Source: Lachnospiraceae bacterium | Lineage (GTDB): Bacteria > Bacillota > Clostridia > Lachnospirales > Lachnospiraceae | NCBI GenBank assembly: GCA_017432565.1 | Contig: JAFRIW010000006.1 | Span: 1 to 64,000 of the forward strand | Length of the DNA: 64,000 bases | Reading direction: 5' to 3' | Shown here: positions 1 to 8,449 of the stretch, piece after piece | Layout of the letters: every line of letters starts with the position of its first letter | Position numbering within the stretch: the first letter of the stretch is position 1 | The notes under the pieces: generated by a model | Databases searched by the model: none | What the model saw: the letters and a program-made list of their open reading frames with translations, nothing else | Told to the model about the DNA's origin: nothing | Program-made: the position numbers and the translations under genes

Positions 1-301
1 ATCAAACTCTCATGTTAAAGTTGCGGTAAGTCCGCAGGACTTATCGCCAACCTGAAGCTCTCAGCTTCAGGTTTAAGTTCTCTCCACTCAGAGATTCGCT
101 GACTGATCTTTAAGATCTCTCATCCTTAAGATCATTTCTGCTTCTCTCATCCGTGATTTTTTGGATTCGGATTGTTCTCCAAATTCCCTCAATTTTGGTC
201 CAGCCTTAATGGCTGTTCTTTTTCGGAAATTCGGGGTCGCATTTCTGTTTGATTGTCTGATATTCGATTTTAAAAGTACGAAATCATCTTAAATGATTTC
301 C
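1..301. other. Gene-free region with several small hairpins
   Basis: No convincing gene is visible here. The stretch holds several short inverted repeats in a row: around 22-45 (GTAAGTCC/GGACTTAT arms), 51-71 (CCTGAAGCT/AGCTTCAGG), 82-97 (TCTCT/AGAGA), 108-144 (GATCTT/AAGATC arms) and 280-300 (GAAATCAT/ATGATTTC). Such a run could be the end of a structured RNA or of a gene lying before the window. It matches no RNA family I recognise. Confidence 0.4.
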
Positions 302-321
302 GCTGCAAGGCAGCTTTTTTT
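302..321 (+). terminator. Rho-independent terminator
   Basis: GCTGC-AAG-GCAGC stem-loop (302-314) followed directly by seven T residues (315-321). It directly follows the 280-300 hairpin and would end a plus-strand transcript coming from before the window. Confidence 0.6.
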
Positions 322-479
322 GTGTTCCTCTCTCGAGGCGACTTGAATAGTCTATCACAGGTCATTTTTGAATGCAAGCATTTTTATCCACAACTTTTCA
401 ACAATTTTTTCAACAATTCCGGCGGGTGGTTTGGCAATTTTTATGCTTGCCTTTTTGGTCTATACGATTCCGGGATCTG

Positions 480-776
480 TACTGTCGTTTTATTCTTTCT
501 TGCTTTCACGACAGTACGATTTCAGAGCCTGTACTGTCATTTCTAGCTTGCTCATGTTCTCGACAGTACGCCAACGATATCTGTACTGTCATTCCCAGCT
601 TGCCCATGCTCTCGACAGTACGCCGGCGATATTTATACTGTCATTTCAAGCTTGCTCATGCTCTCGACAGTACGTCGGCGATATTTATACTGTCATTTCC
701 AGCTTACTCATGTTCTCGATAGTACACCAGGGATGTTTATACTGTCACGCCCAACCTGAGCTCGCTTCCGACAGTA
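480..776. repeat. Six-unit 52-bp tandem array with TACTGTC/GACAGTA arms
   Basis: TACTGTC starts at 480, 532, 584, 636, 688 and 740, an exact 52-bp period. In each unit GACAGTA (GATAGTA in unit 5) closes a 37-bp inverted-repeat block with 7-bp arms and a 23-bp centre. About 15 bp separate blocks, and these spacers are themselves alike (CGCCGGCGATATTTA type). Because 52 is not a multiple of three, and the centres also resemble each other, the array is not coding and is not a CRISPR. It may be a protein-binding array or a serial RNA hairpin. Function unknown. Confidence 0.8.
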
Positions 777-810
777 AAACTTCCGAAAAGCTTCCGGAAA
801 AAGCTCCGGA

Positions 811-849
811 AAAGAAAACCAGGCACCGTGGGCTGCCCCGCGATGCCTG
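811..849 (-). terminator. Terminator downstream of nifJ
   Basis: Read on the minus strand, a CAGGCA...TGCCTG stem with an inner GC-rich helix (820-849) is followed by a T-rich tail (818-811, TTTTCTTT). It lies about 45 bp after the nifJ stop codon. Confidence 0.65.
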
Positions 850-865
850 ATTATAGTAACTATAT

Positions 866-877
866 TACTGTACAGTA
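866..877. promoter_or_regulatory. Perfect palindrome TACTGTACAGTA
   Basis: A 12-bp perfect palindrome between the nifJ stop codon and its terminator. Its half-site TACTGT is the same as in the six-unit array at 480-776, so the same protein could bind both. That link is inference. Confidence 0.4.
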
Positions 878-895
878 TATAAGATCAGCTTCTTC

Positions 896-3800
896 TTATT
901 CCGCCATGTGCTTGTAAGATTCGTAGCGCTGCTTCGCTTCCTCTGCCGCCTTTGCGAACAGGACGCGGGCGTTGTCGGGGAAGGTCCTGTGGAGCGATGC
1001 GTAACGCACTTCGCCCTCGAGGAACTCCTGGTAGTCCATCGTCGGCTCTTTGCTGTCGAGGGTGAACGGATGCTCCTTGCGCGGATCGAAGCGATAGAGC
1101 GGCCAGTAGCCTGCTGCCACTGCGCGCTTCATCTCGGCCTGGGCACTGTCCATGCCGGCCTTGATGCCGTGGCTGATGCAAGGTGCGTAGGCGATGATGA
1201 TGGCCGGGCCCGGATAACTTTCGGCCTCGGTGATGGCCTTCAGCAGCTGCTCCGGATCCGCGCCCATCGCGACACTGGCGACGTAGCAGTTTCCGTAAGC
1301 CATGAACATCTTGCCCAGATCCTTCTTGCTGCTCTTCTTGCCGGCAGCCTGGAACTGTGCCACCGCACCGAGCGGTGTCGCCTTACTGCTCTGTCCGCCG
1401 GTATTGGAATAAACCTCTGTGTCGACAACGAATACATTAATGTCCTCACCCATCGCGATGACATGATCGAGACCGCCAAAGCCGATATCATAAGCCCAGC
1501 CGTCGCCGCCGTACATCCAGACCGGCTGCTTCGCCAGATGCTCCGGATGACGCAGGATCAGCATCTTCAGATCTCCTGCTCTGCCGGTCAGATAAGTCTT
1601 GGCCAGCGCGGCGCCGAGTTTCTCGGAAGCAGGCATGGAAGCTTCCACATCCGAGAAGGTATCCAGCCACTCATCGATGACTTCTTCCAGTGTGGGCACC
1701 AGTGTGCGCAGCTCTTCGATCCATGCGCGTGTCTTGTTGCGCTGCTGCTTGACAGACAGATACATTCCGAGGCAGAACTCCGCGTTGTTTTCAAACAGCG
1801 AGTTGCTCCATGCCGGTCCGCGGCCTTCCTTGCTGACCGTATACGGGATCGACGGCATTGCCGCACCCCACGCCTGTGAGCATCCGGTCGCATTGGCCCA
1901 ATACATCCGGTCGCCGTAAAGCTGTGTCAGCAGCTTCGCATAAGGGGTCTCGCCGCAGCCCGCGCAGGCGCCGTTGAACTCGCACAGCGGCTGACGGAAC
2001 TGACTTCCCTTGACTGTCTCGGGACGGAAGACCTTCTTGTCGGACAGCGTCAGGCCATATTCCCAGGCAGGTGTCACCTTCAGTTCTTCGGTGACCAGTT
2101 CCATATGCAGTGCTTTGCCGCTGAGCGGGCAGGACTTTACGCAGCTTCCGCAGCCTGTGCAGTCCATGTCACTGACCTGGATGGAGAAATACATTCCTTC
2201 TGCGCCTTTACCCTTGGCAGGGACGGTCACGAAGCCTTCCGGTGCCTTGTCCTTCTCTTCTTCCGTAAGCAGATACGGGCGGATGACCGCATGCGGGCAG
2301 ACGAAGGAGCAGCGGTTGCACTGCGCACAGACCTCGGCGTTCCAGACCGGGATGTGAGTCGCGATACCGCGCTTCTCATAAGCCGTCGTGCCGAGCGGCA
2401 TGGTTCCGTCTTCATAACCGATAAAAGTAGAGACCGGAAGATCATCGCCCTTCAGAGCATTGATCGGTCTGAGAATATTCTTTATGAAATCAGGCTCAGG
2501 CTTTGCAGGAGCCACAGGTTCCGGATCCTGCGCGTCCTTCCATTCTTTCGGAATCTCCACGGCGACCACGGAAGCTGCCCCGCGGTCAATGGCATCCAGA
2601 TTCATCTGTACCACCGCATCGCCCTTCTTCCCGAAGGATTTCCGGGCCATCTCCTTCATCAGTTCAATGGCCTCTTCCATCGGAATGATGTCGGCGAGAC
2701 TGAAGAATGCGGACTGCAGCACCATGCTCGCATGATCACCGAGTCCCAGCTCCTGCGCGATTTTGTTCGCATCGATGATATAAAGTTTTGCCTTCTTTTC
2801 GGCGAGTGCGCGCTTCACATTCGCGGGCAGTTTCTCGCCGAGTTCTTCTTTTGCATAACGGCAGTTCAGCAGGAAGACCCCGCCCGGCTTCAGCTCGGAC
2901 AGCATGTCGTATTTATTTAAGAAGGACTGGTTGTGGCAGGCGATGAAGTCCGCTTCGTGCACCAGATATGCGCCGCGGATGGGTTCGTCGCCGAAACGCA
3001 GGTGGCTTCTGGTGATGCCGAAGGATTTCTTCGTGTCATATTCAAAATATGCCTGCGTGTACATCGGTGTGTGGTCGCCGATGATTTTGATCGAGTTCTT
3101 GTTGGCACCGACCGTGCCGTCAGATCCCAGGCCCCAGAACTTGCAGCTGACCAGCTTGCCTCTCTGCAGCGGAAGGGGTGCGGGGATCGGCAGAGACCGG
3201 TGCGTCACATCATCGTTGATTCCGATGGTGAAGTTCCCGAACGGATCCTCCTGCGTCAGGTGCGTAAACACGGCTGCAATCATTTCCGGTGTGGTGTCCT
3301 TGGAAGACAGGCCGTATCGGCCGCCGATGATAAACGGCTTGTTCTCTTCATTGATGAAGGCCGAGCAGACTGCCAGATAAAGCGGATCGCCGGCGGCGCC
3401 CATCTCTTTGCAGCGGTCCAGAACCGCGATCTTTTTGACGGTCTTCGGCAGTGCCTTCAGGAAGAATTCCTTCGAGAAAGGATTGAACAGGTGAACCTGC
3501 AGATAGCCGACCTTTTCGCCCTGTGCGTTCAGGCAGGCAACCGCTTCTCTCGCAGCGCCGCTGACGGAACCCATGGCGACGACGACACGCTCCGCATCCG
3601 GTGCGCCGTAGTAATTGAAGATGTGGTAATCCTCGCCGGTGTACTCATTGATCTTCTGCATATAATCTTCCACGATCTCCGGCAGACCGTCGTAGAAACG
3701 GTTGTTGGCTTCGCGGAACTGGAAATAGACGTCCGGATTCTGGACGGTATTGCGCAGAGACGGATGATACGGATTCAGCGCCGATTCACGGAAGCTTCGC

Positions 3801-4417
3801 ACCGCGCCCCAGTCCAGCAGATTGCTGAAGACTTCGTAAGGAATCGCGCGGATCTTCTGGATCTCATGAGAAGTCCGGAAGCCGTCAAAGAAATGCATGA
3901 ACGGGATCCTGGCCTTAATTGCGGCAAGATGAGCGACACCCGCCAGATCCATGACTTCCTGAACGCTTCCTGTGGACAGCATGGCAAAACCAGTCTGCCG
4001 GCAGTTCATGACATCACTGTGATCTCCGAAAATAGACATCGCGTGCGTGCCGACGGTCCGGGATGCGACATGCAGTACTGCGGGCTGCTTCGTGCCGCTG
4101 ATCCGGTGAAGAACCGGGATCATCAGCATCAGGCCCTGTGAAGAGGTAAAGGAGGTTGCAAGAGATCCTGCCTCCAGTGCCCCGTGCACCGCGCCGATTG
4201 CGCCGGCTTCGGACTGCATTTCAACCAGTGTCACCGGCTGCGTAAACAGATTTTTGCGTCCGTTAGCGGACCATTCATCTGTTTTTCCTGCCATCGGAGA
4301 GGACGGTGTAATCGGATAGATTGCTGCGACCTCTGAAAAAGCGTAGGCAACATAGGCACAGGCCTCATTGCCGTCCACGACCATGATGGGTCTTTCTTCC
4401 TGTAAGTTTTCTGACAT
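896..4417 (-). CDS. nifJ: Pyruvate:ferredoxin (flavodoxin) oxidoreductase
   Basis: Oxidatively decarboxylates pyruvate to acetyl-CoA and CO2 in the cytoplasm, passing electrons to ferredoxin or flavodoxin; a core enzyme of clostridial fermentation. The 1173-residue single chain has the usual full length. The N-terminal pyruvate-binding domain begins near VDGNEACAYVAY. Two ferredoxin-like 4Fe-4S motifs follow at about residues 690-760 (CAQCNRCSFVCP and CTGCGSCVKSCP). A third cluster site contains ACAGCGETPYAKLL. The thiamine-diphosphate site is GDGWAYDIGFGGLDH followed by DTEVYSNTGGQSS. The ATG has a GGGGGT ribosome site 9 bases upstream. It appears monocistronic, with its own leader hairpin and terminator. 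Confidence 0.97.
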   Translation of the reverse strand: MSENLQEERPIMVVDGNEACAYVAYAFSEVAAIYPITPSSPMAGKTDEWSANGRKNLFTQPVTLVEMQSEAGAIGAVHGALEAGSLATSFTSSQGLMLMIPVLHRISGTKQPAVLHVASRTVGTHAMSIFGDHSDVMNCRQTGFAMLSTGSVQEVMDLAGVAHLAAIKARIPFMHFFDGFRTSHEIQKIRAIPYEVFSNLLDWGAVRSFRESALNPYHPSLRNTVQNPDVYFQFREANNRFYDGLPEIVEDYMQKINEYTGEDYHIFNYYGAPDAERVVVAMGSVSGAAREAVACLNAQGEKVGYLQVHLFNPFSKEFFLKALPKTVKKIAVLDRCKEMGAAGDPLYLAVCSAFINEENKPFIIGGRYGLSSKDTTPEMIAAVFTHLTQEDPFGNFTIGINDDVTHRSLPIPAPLPLQRGKLVSCKFWGLGSDGTVGANKNSIKIIGDHTPMYTQAYFEYDTKKSFGITRSHLRFGDEPIRGAYLVHEADFIACHNQSFLNKYDMLSELKPGGVFLLNCRYAKEELGEKLPANVKRALAEKKAKLYIIDANKIAQELGLGDHASMVLQSAFFSLADIIPMEEAIELMKEMARKSFGKKGDAVVQMNLDAIDRGAASVVAVEIPKEWKDAQDPEPVAPAKPEPDFIKNILRPINALKGDDLPVSTFIGYEDGTMPLGTTAYEKRGIATHIPVWNAEVCAQCNRCSFVCPHAVIRPYLLTEEEKDKAPEGFVTVPAKGKGAEGMYFSIQVSDMDCTGCGSCVKSCPLSGKALHMELVTEELKVTPAWEYGLTLSDKKVFRPETVKGSQFRQPLCEFNGACAGCGETPYAKLLTQLYGDRMYWANATGCSQAWGAAMPSIPYTVSKEGRGPAWSNSLFENNAEFCLGMYLSVKQQRNKTRAWIEELRTLVPTLEEVIDEWLDTFSDVEASMPASEKLGAALAKTYLTGRAGDLKMLILRHPEHLAKQPVWMYGGDGWAYDIGFGGLDHVIAMGEDINVFVVDTEVYSNTGGQSSKATPLGAVAQFQAAGKKSSKKDLGKMFMAYGNCYVASVAMGADPEQLLKAITEAESYPGPAIIIAYAPCISHGIKAGMDSAQAEMKRAVAAGYWPLYRFDPRKEHPFTLDSKEPTMDYQEFLEGEVRYASLHRTFPDNARVLFAKAAEEAKQRYESYKHMAE

Positions 4418-4443
4418 GATGATTCTACCCCCTGAAATAAAAG

Positions 4444-4501
4444 AATCTGTGCGCGGATTCTGCTCTCATGAAAGACGCATTTCCGCACACAGATTATTAT
4501 A
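4444..4501 (-). promoter_or_regulatory. nifJ -10 box and leader hairpin
   Basis: On the minus strand TATAAT (4501-4496) is followed by a 14-bp inverted repeat with arms AATCTGTGTGCGGA and TCCGCGCACAGATT (4495-4444), in the predicted 5' leader of nifJ. No good -35 box is visible. The hairpin may stabilise the mRNA or be an operator. Confidence 0.5.
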
Positions 4502-4525
4502 CACCTTATTCGGCAGAGCGAATCA

Positions 4526-5893
4526 TCAACCGCGTTTTTTTAAGGCTGAAGCAGTCACCATACCGGTCAGCGCGAACAGCGCTATGACGTTCGGGATAAC
4601 CATAAGCTGATTGAACAGATCCGACAGTTCCCAGACCAGGTCGTTGCTGGCGAGGGTTCCGAGGAAGATGAAAACCAGACCGATCAGCGAGTAGACGACG
4701 ACAGACTTCTCTCCGAAGAGGTAGATCATGTTGATCTTGCCGAACATGTTCCAGCTCAGAATCGTGGAGAAGGCGAAGAAAAACAGGCAGATGGCGACGA
4801 AGCTGTAGCCGATGCTCTCACCGAACACAGAGCCGAAAGCGTTCTGCGCCAGGTTAGCCTTCGTGATGCCTTCCGCGGAACCGGAAGCAAGAATGCCGTC
4901 AGGCGTATAGAGGGTACTGATAATGACAAGGGCGTTCAGGGTCAGAACGACAAAGGTATCGATAAAGACACCGATCATCGCAACACAGCCCTGCTCGTGC
5001 GGATCGTCGACATTGGCCTGCGCGTGGGCATGCGGTGTGGAGCCCATACCGGCTTCGTTGGAGAACAGTCCTCTCTTGGCGCCCTGGGAAACCGCTGTCT
5101 TGAGAGCGTAGCCGAAGCCGCCGCCGATGATCGCCTGCGGCCTGAAGGCATAACTGAAAATCATACCGAAAGTCGCCGGAATGTAGCGCCATCTCATAAT
5201 CAGGATAATCAGACCGCCCACGATGAAGATCGCCGCCATGATGGGGACAATTTTCTCCGTGACGGAAGCGAGCCGCTGCATGCCGCCAAGGAAAATGAAG
5301 CCGCACAGAATGACCAGCGCGATGCCGACAATCCAGGAAGGAATGCCGAACGCGTTCTGGAAGGTGGAGCCGATGGAATTGGACTGCACCATGCAGCCGA
5401 AGAAACCGAGAGCCAGAATAATGGCGACAGAGAAGAAACCGGCGAGGCCTTTTCCGAAGCTTCCTTTGAAAGCAGTTGTAATATAATAGACGGGACCGCC
5501 CAGGATGCTGCCGTCCCGGCCTTTGATCCGGGTCTTCTGCGCGAGAATCGCTTCCGCATAGATCGTGGCCATACCGAAGAAGGCGATGATCCACATCCAG
5601 AAGATGGCGCCCGGGCCGCCGGTCAGAATCGCGCCGGATGCGCCGACAATATTGCCGGTGCCGACCTGCGCCGCAATGGCGGTGGCGAGGGCCTGGAAGG
5701 AACTCATACCGCTCTCATGCTTTCTGCCGGACAGCGACAGGTTTCCGAAGGTCAGGCGGACGCCGTGTCCGAAGTTTCTGATCTGGACGAACCGGGTTTT
5801 GACTGAAAACCACAGTCCGACCGCGACCAGCATGAAAATCAGGATGTAGTCTGACAGGTAAGCGTTGATTTTCTGTACAAATGATAAAAGCAT
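4526..5893 (-). CDS. Sodium:alanine/glycine symporter (AGCS family)
   Basis: A multi-spanning membrane protein that should import glycine or alanine with sodium. The ATG at 5893 is chosen because it follows a GGAGGAGGAG ribosome site and opens with MLLSFVQKINAYLSDY, giving 455 residues, usual for the family; a longer in-frame start at 6046 would lie in the riboswitch leader. Family marks include ATAIAAQVGTGNIVG near the N terminus and NEAGMGSTPHAHAQ in the middle. A tandem glycine riboswitch precedes it, which argues for glycine as substrate or signal. The 3' end is followed by the nifJ promoter region, with no clear terminator between. Confidence 0.93.
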   Translation of the reverse strand: MLLSFVQKINAYLSDYILIFMLVAVGLWFSVKTRFVQIRNFGHGVRLTFGNLSLSGRKHESGMSSFQALATAIAAQVGTGNIVGASGAILTGGPGAIFWMWIIAFFGMATIYAEAILAQKTRIKGRDGSILGGPVYYITTAFKGSFGKGLAGFFSVAIILALGFFGCMVQSNSIGSTFQNAFGIPSWIVGIALVILCGFIFLGGMQRLASVTEKIVPIMAAIFIVGGLIILIMRWRYIPATFGMIFSYAFRPQAIIGGGFGYALKTAVSQGAKRGLFSNEAGMGSTPHAHAQANVDDPHEQGCVAMIGVFIDTFVVLTLNALVIISTLYTPDGILASGSAEGITKANLAQNAFGSVFGESIGYSFVAICLFFFAFSTILSWNMFGKINMIYLFGEKSVVVYSLIGLVFIFLGTLASNDLVWELSDLFNQLMVIPNVIALFALTGMVTASALKKRG

Positions 5894-5988
5894 GCTCTCC
5901 TCCTCCGATACGGAAGCCTCAGCATGCTCCACGCGCAGTTCATGTCCGCGCCTGATAAGACGTCTGCCGTTAAGCAGATGAATATACA

Positions 5989-6152
5989 CCCTGTCCTTTT
6001 GCCTGAGAGATTTATGCGGACCTGCCGCATTTTGCACCTTCGGCACCCTTTTCGGGATTCTCCAGAGCTACTCCATTTTCAGTCATCACCCTCGCGGGAG
6101 CCTGAGAGTTTTACTCCTTCGGCGGACCGGCCGTCCGGTCCTTTTCTGAAAA
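5989..6152 (-). promoter_or_regulatory. Tandem glycine riboswitch
   Basis: Two glycine aptamers in series on the minus strand. Aptamer 1 (6152-6076) is closed by TTTTCAG/CTGAAAA and contains GCCGAAGGAGTAAA and CTCTCAGGCTCC. A short linker leads to aptamer 2 (6067-5989), closed by CTCTG/CAGGG, with GGTGCCGAAGGTGCAAA and CTCTCAGGCAAAAGGAC. These are the conserved glycine-aptamer cores. The segment after it (5980-5952) can form a CTGC/GCAG hairpin without a T tract. Known family members usually switch genes on with glycine. Confidence 0.93.
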
Positions 6153-6193
6153 CTTCATCGTATCGTTTATTATGTAATTATATTCCGCTCGAA

Positions 6194-6222
6194 ATATTAC
6201 CATCCGCCGCGGACGTCGTCAA
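6194..6222 (-). promoter_or_regulatory. Promoter of the glycine riboswitch transcript
   Basis: TTGACG (6222-6217), 17-bp spacer, TAATAT (6199-6194). Start near 6187, giving a leader of roughly 290 bases before the symporter start codon. Confidence 0.7.
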
Positions 6223-6232
6223 CAGCTTCTGA

Positions 6233-7015
6233 TCAGTTGTCCAGATCCTGCTGCCGCATCCAGGTGTCCATGACAAAGCTGTGCGGAAGGAGCTTGACCA
6301 GCAGTTTCTGTCCCCTTGCGACAAAGCCGTACATGCTCACGTCCTTCCCGCGCTTTAAATCGCGGAAGGCCCGGCGGACAATGTCCTCCGGATTGTACAT
6401 AGCCGCGTATTTCTTCACAATCTGCTTGTCCGGATTCGTGATGGCGCGGTTGAAGAATTCCGTTTTGGTCCAGAAGGGGCAGACGGCCATGACGTGAATG
6501 TCCTCCCCTTTCAGCTCGCGGTTCAGTGCTCTGGAATAGCTCAGGACAAACGCCTTCGTGGCGGCGTAGATATTGATATACGGAATCGGCTGGAAGGCTG
6601 CGACGCTGGCCATGTTGACAATCTGCGCGCCGGTGCACATATAGGGAACCGAGAGCTGGCACAGCGTCATCAGCGCTTTGCAGTTCAGGTCCACCATATT
6701 CAGGTTCTCCTCCAGCGGGACATCCATCACGGCCTCAAATTTGCCGAAGCCGCTGGCGTTGACCAGCAGGGCGATCCGCTCATCCGCTCCCAGCTCATCC
6801 AACAGGGCCTGATACAGGGCGGGCAGATCCGGATCCGTCAGATCCATGGGGATCGCGCGCACCGGGAACGGCGCTGTGCTCTTCAGCTCCTCCAGGCGGT
6901 CTTTGCGGCGGGCAATTGCCCAGATCTCATCATATTTGTCATAGGTGTTCAGTGTTTTCACAAACTCGCGGCCCATTCCGCTGGACGCACCCGTAATGAC
7001 AGCAATTTTCTTCAT
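6233..7015 (-). CDS. Short-chain dehydrogenase/reductase
   Basis: A 260-residue cytoplasmic NAD(P)-dependent oxidoreductase of the classical SDR family. The nucleotide motif TGASSGMGREF lies at the N terminus and the catalytic YAATKAF (YxxxK) in the middle. The substrate cannot be told. The start at 7015 (MKKIAVITG) is preferred over one nine codons upstream because an AGAGGGGG ribosome site sits just before it. It follows the GH1 gene by 42 bases and is probably in the same transcript, so it may act on a released sugar or aglycone. That is inference. Confidence 0.85.
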   Translation of the reverse strand: MKKIAVITGASSGMGREFVKTLNTYDKYDEIWAIARRKDRLEELKSTAPFPVRAIPMDLTDPDLPALYQALLDELGADERIALLVNASGFGKFEAVMDVPLEENLNMVDLNCKALMTLCQLSVPYMCTGAQIVNMASVAAFQPIPYINIYAATKAFVLSYSRALNRELKGEDIHVMAVCPFWTKTEFFNRAITNPDKQIVKKYAAMYNPEDIVRRAFRDLKRGKDVSMYGFVARGQKLLVKLLPHSFVMDTWMRQQDLDN

Positions 7016-7057
7016 GATTTTCCCCCTCTGTTCAGAGTTCACGGTTCCTGCACTCCG

Positions 7058-8359
7058 TCAGATTCCCGCTCCGTTCACGGAGATAATTCTCGCGTACTCA
7101 TGCGCGGAATCTTTAAGTGTGCGCTTCCCGGTGCGGTAGTCGACGTAGATCAGACCGAACCGCCGGTCAAAACCATCCGCCCACTCGAAGTTGTCCATGA
7201 TGGACCAGTACTGATAACCGATCACCGGCACGCCCTCGTCAATGGCCTTCTCCAGTTCGCGCAGGTATCTGCGGAGATAATCGATGCGCTGCGGATCGTG
7301 CACGGCGCCGTCCAGGCTCACCCAGTCCAGGTTTGCCATGCCGTTTTCCGTGATCAGAATCGGAAGGTGGTAGCGCTCATAATGGAACTTCGGCATCCAG
7401 TACAGGCACTCCGGCGTCACCGCCCAGCCCATGGCCGTGCGCGGCATGCCGTCATAGCCCTGATAACCCTTGTCCGCGTTCTGGTCTTCATAGTTCTGTG
7501 AGTTGTAAATATTAAAGCCGAAGAAGTCCAGAGGCTGGTGAATGATCTGCAGATCTTCCTCGGAGAGCAGGCCTTTCAGCATATCCGGCACTTCGCCGAG
7601 AATGATCGGATCGAGCCACAGAGAGAGACCCATCATGTCCTCATAGGTCAGTTTTTTCGCCCGCTCGATTTCCTCCGGCGAGTTGTCCGCCGGCGTATAG
7701 CCGCTGCCCACCGGCGCCATGCCGACCTTCGGCGGTTTTTTCGCATTTTGCCTGATCACAAGGGTGCTCTTGCCGTGAGCCAGCATATAATTGCGGAGCA
7801 GTGTCGGCATTTTCTCCGGCACCTGCAGAAACGGTGCGTGGACACCGCCCAGATACCCTGCGCCGATAAAACACTGCGGCTCGTTGACCGTCATCCAGTA
7901 CTGCACCCGGTCAGAGAGTGCATCGACGACAATGCGGGTGTATTCGGCGAAAAGATCGCTGATCCGCTCTGATTCCCAGCCGCCCATCTCATACGCCCAC
8001 ATGGGCAGGTCCCAGTGATACAGCGTCACCAGCGGCTCGATCCCGGCACAGAGAAGCTCGTCGACCAGATTGCTGTAGAACTCAATTCCCTTCGGATTGA
8101 CGACGCCCTCGGCGGACATTACGCGCGGCCAGCTGACAGAGAAGCGGTAGGACTTCAGGCCGATCTGCTTCATCAGCGCCACATCCTCTTTGTAATGATG
8201 ATAATGGTCGGCCGAGACGGCGGCATTCTCATCTCTTTTTACATGTCCTTTATAAAGCGCATCCCAGATGCCGGGAACCTTCCCGTCTTCTGCGGCTGCT
8301 CCCTCTACCTGATACGACGCCGACGCGGCGCCCCATAAAAAGTCCTTCGGAAACGGCAT
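7058..8359 (-). CDS. Glycoside hydrolase family 1 beta-glucosidase-type enzyme
   Basis: A 433-residue cytoplasmic retaining beta-glycosidase with a TIM-barrel fold. It opens with FPKDFLWGAASASYQVEG, typical of GH1. The acid/base is Glu160 in TVNEP and the nucleophile Glu338 in ITENGM. A late WSIMDNFEWADGF segment forms part of the substrate pocket. ATG at 8359 is chosen over a GTG three codons upstream because AGGAGG lies 8 bases before it. It could be a beta-glucosidase, or a beta-galactosidase or beta-xylosidase; the sequence does not decide. No signal peptide, so it would cleave imported short oligosaccharides. Co-transcribed with the downstream SDR. Confidence 0.92.
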   Translation of the reverse strand: MPFPKDFLWGAASASYQVEGAAAEDGKVPGIWDALYKGHVKRDENAAVSADHYHHYKEDVALMKQIGLKSYRFSVSWPRVMSAEGVVNPKGIEFYSNLVDELLCAGIEPLVTLYHWDLPMWAYEMGGWESERISDLFAEYTRIVVDALSDRVQYWMTVNEPQCFIGAGYLGGVHAPFLQVPEKMPTLLRNYMLAHGKSTLVIRQNAKKPPKVGMAPVGSGYTPADNSPEEIERAKKLTYEDMMGLSLWLDPIILGEVPDMLKGLLSEEDLQIIHQPLDFFGFNIYNSQNYEDQNADKGYQGYDGMPRTAMGWAVTPECLYWMPKFHYERYHLPILITENGMANLDWVSLDGAVHDPQRIDYLRRYLRELEKAIDEGVPVIGYQYWSIMDNFEWADGFDRRFGLIYVDYRTGKRTLKDSAHEYARIISVNGAGI

Positions 8360-8449
8360 GCTGTACACCTCCTGATTTTCAGATCAATAGCCCCCGGGAG
8401 TTATTCCCACATCAGATTATAATATACACAGCCATCTGTCCGAAAGGTT

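Noticed and set aside
480..776. CRISPR array
   Set aside because: Spacer parts are only about 15 bp and similar to each other, the repeats vary, and no cas genes are near.
368..850. Open reading frame of 160 codons through the 52-bp array
   Set aside because: The repeat length is not a multiple of three and the arms, not the frame, are conserved. No ribosome site and no protein-like composition.
480..877. LexA boxes, because TACTGT...ACAGTA resembles the enterobacterial site
   Set aside because: Gram-positive LexA uses a GAAC-N4-GTTC type site, and here the half-sites in the array are 23 bp apart.
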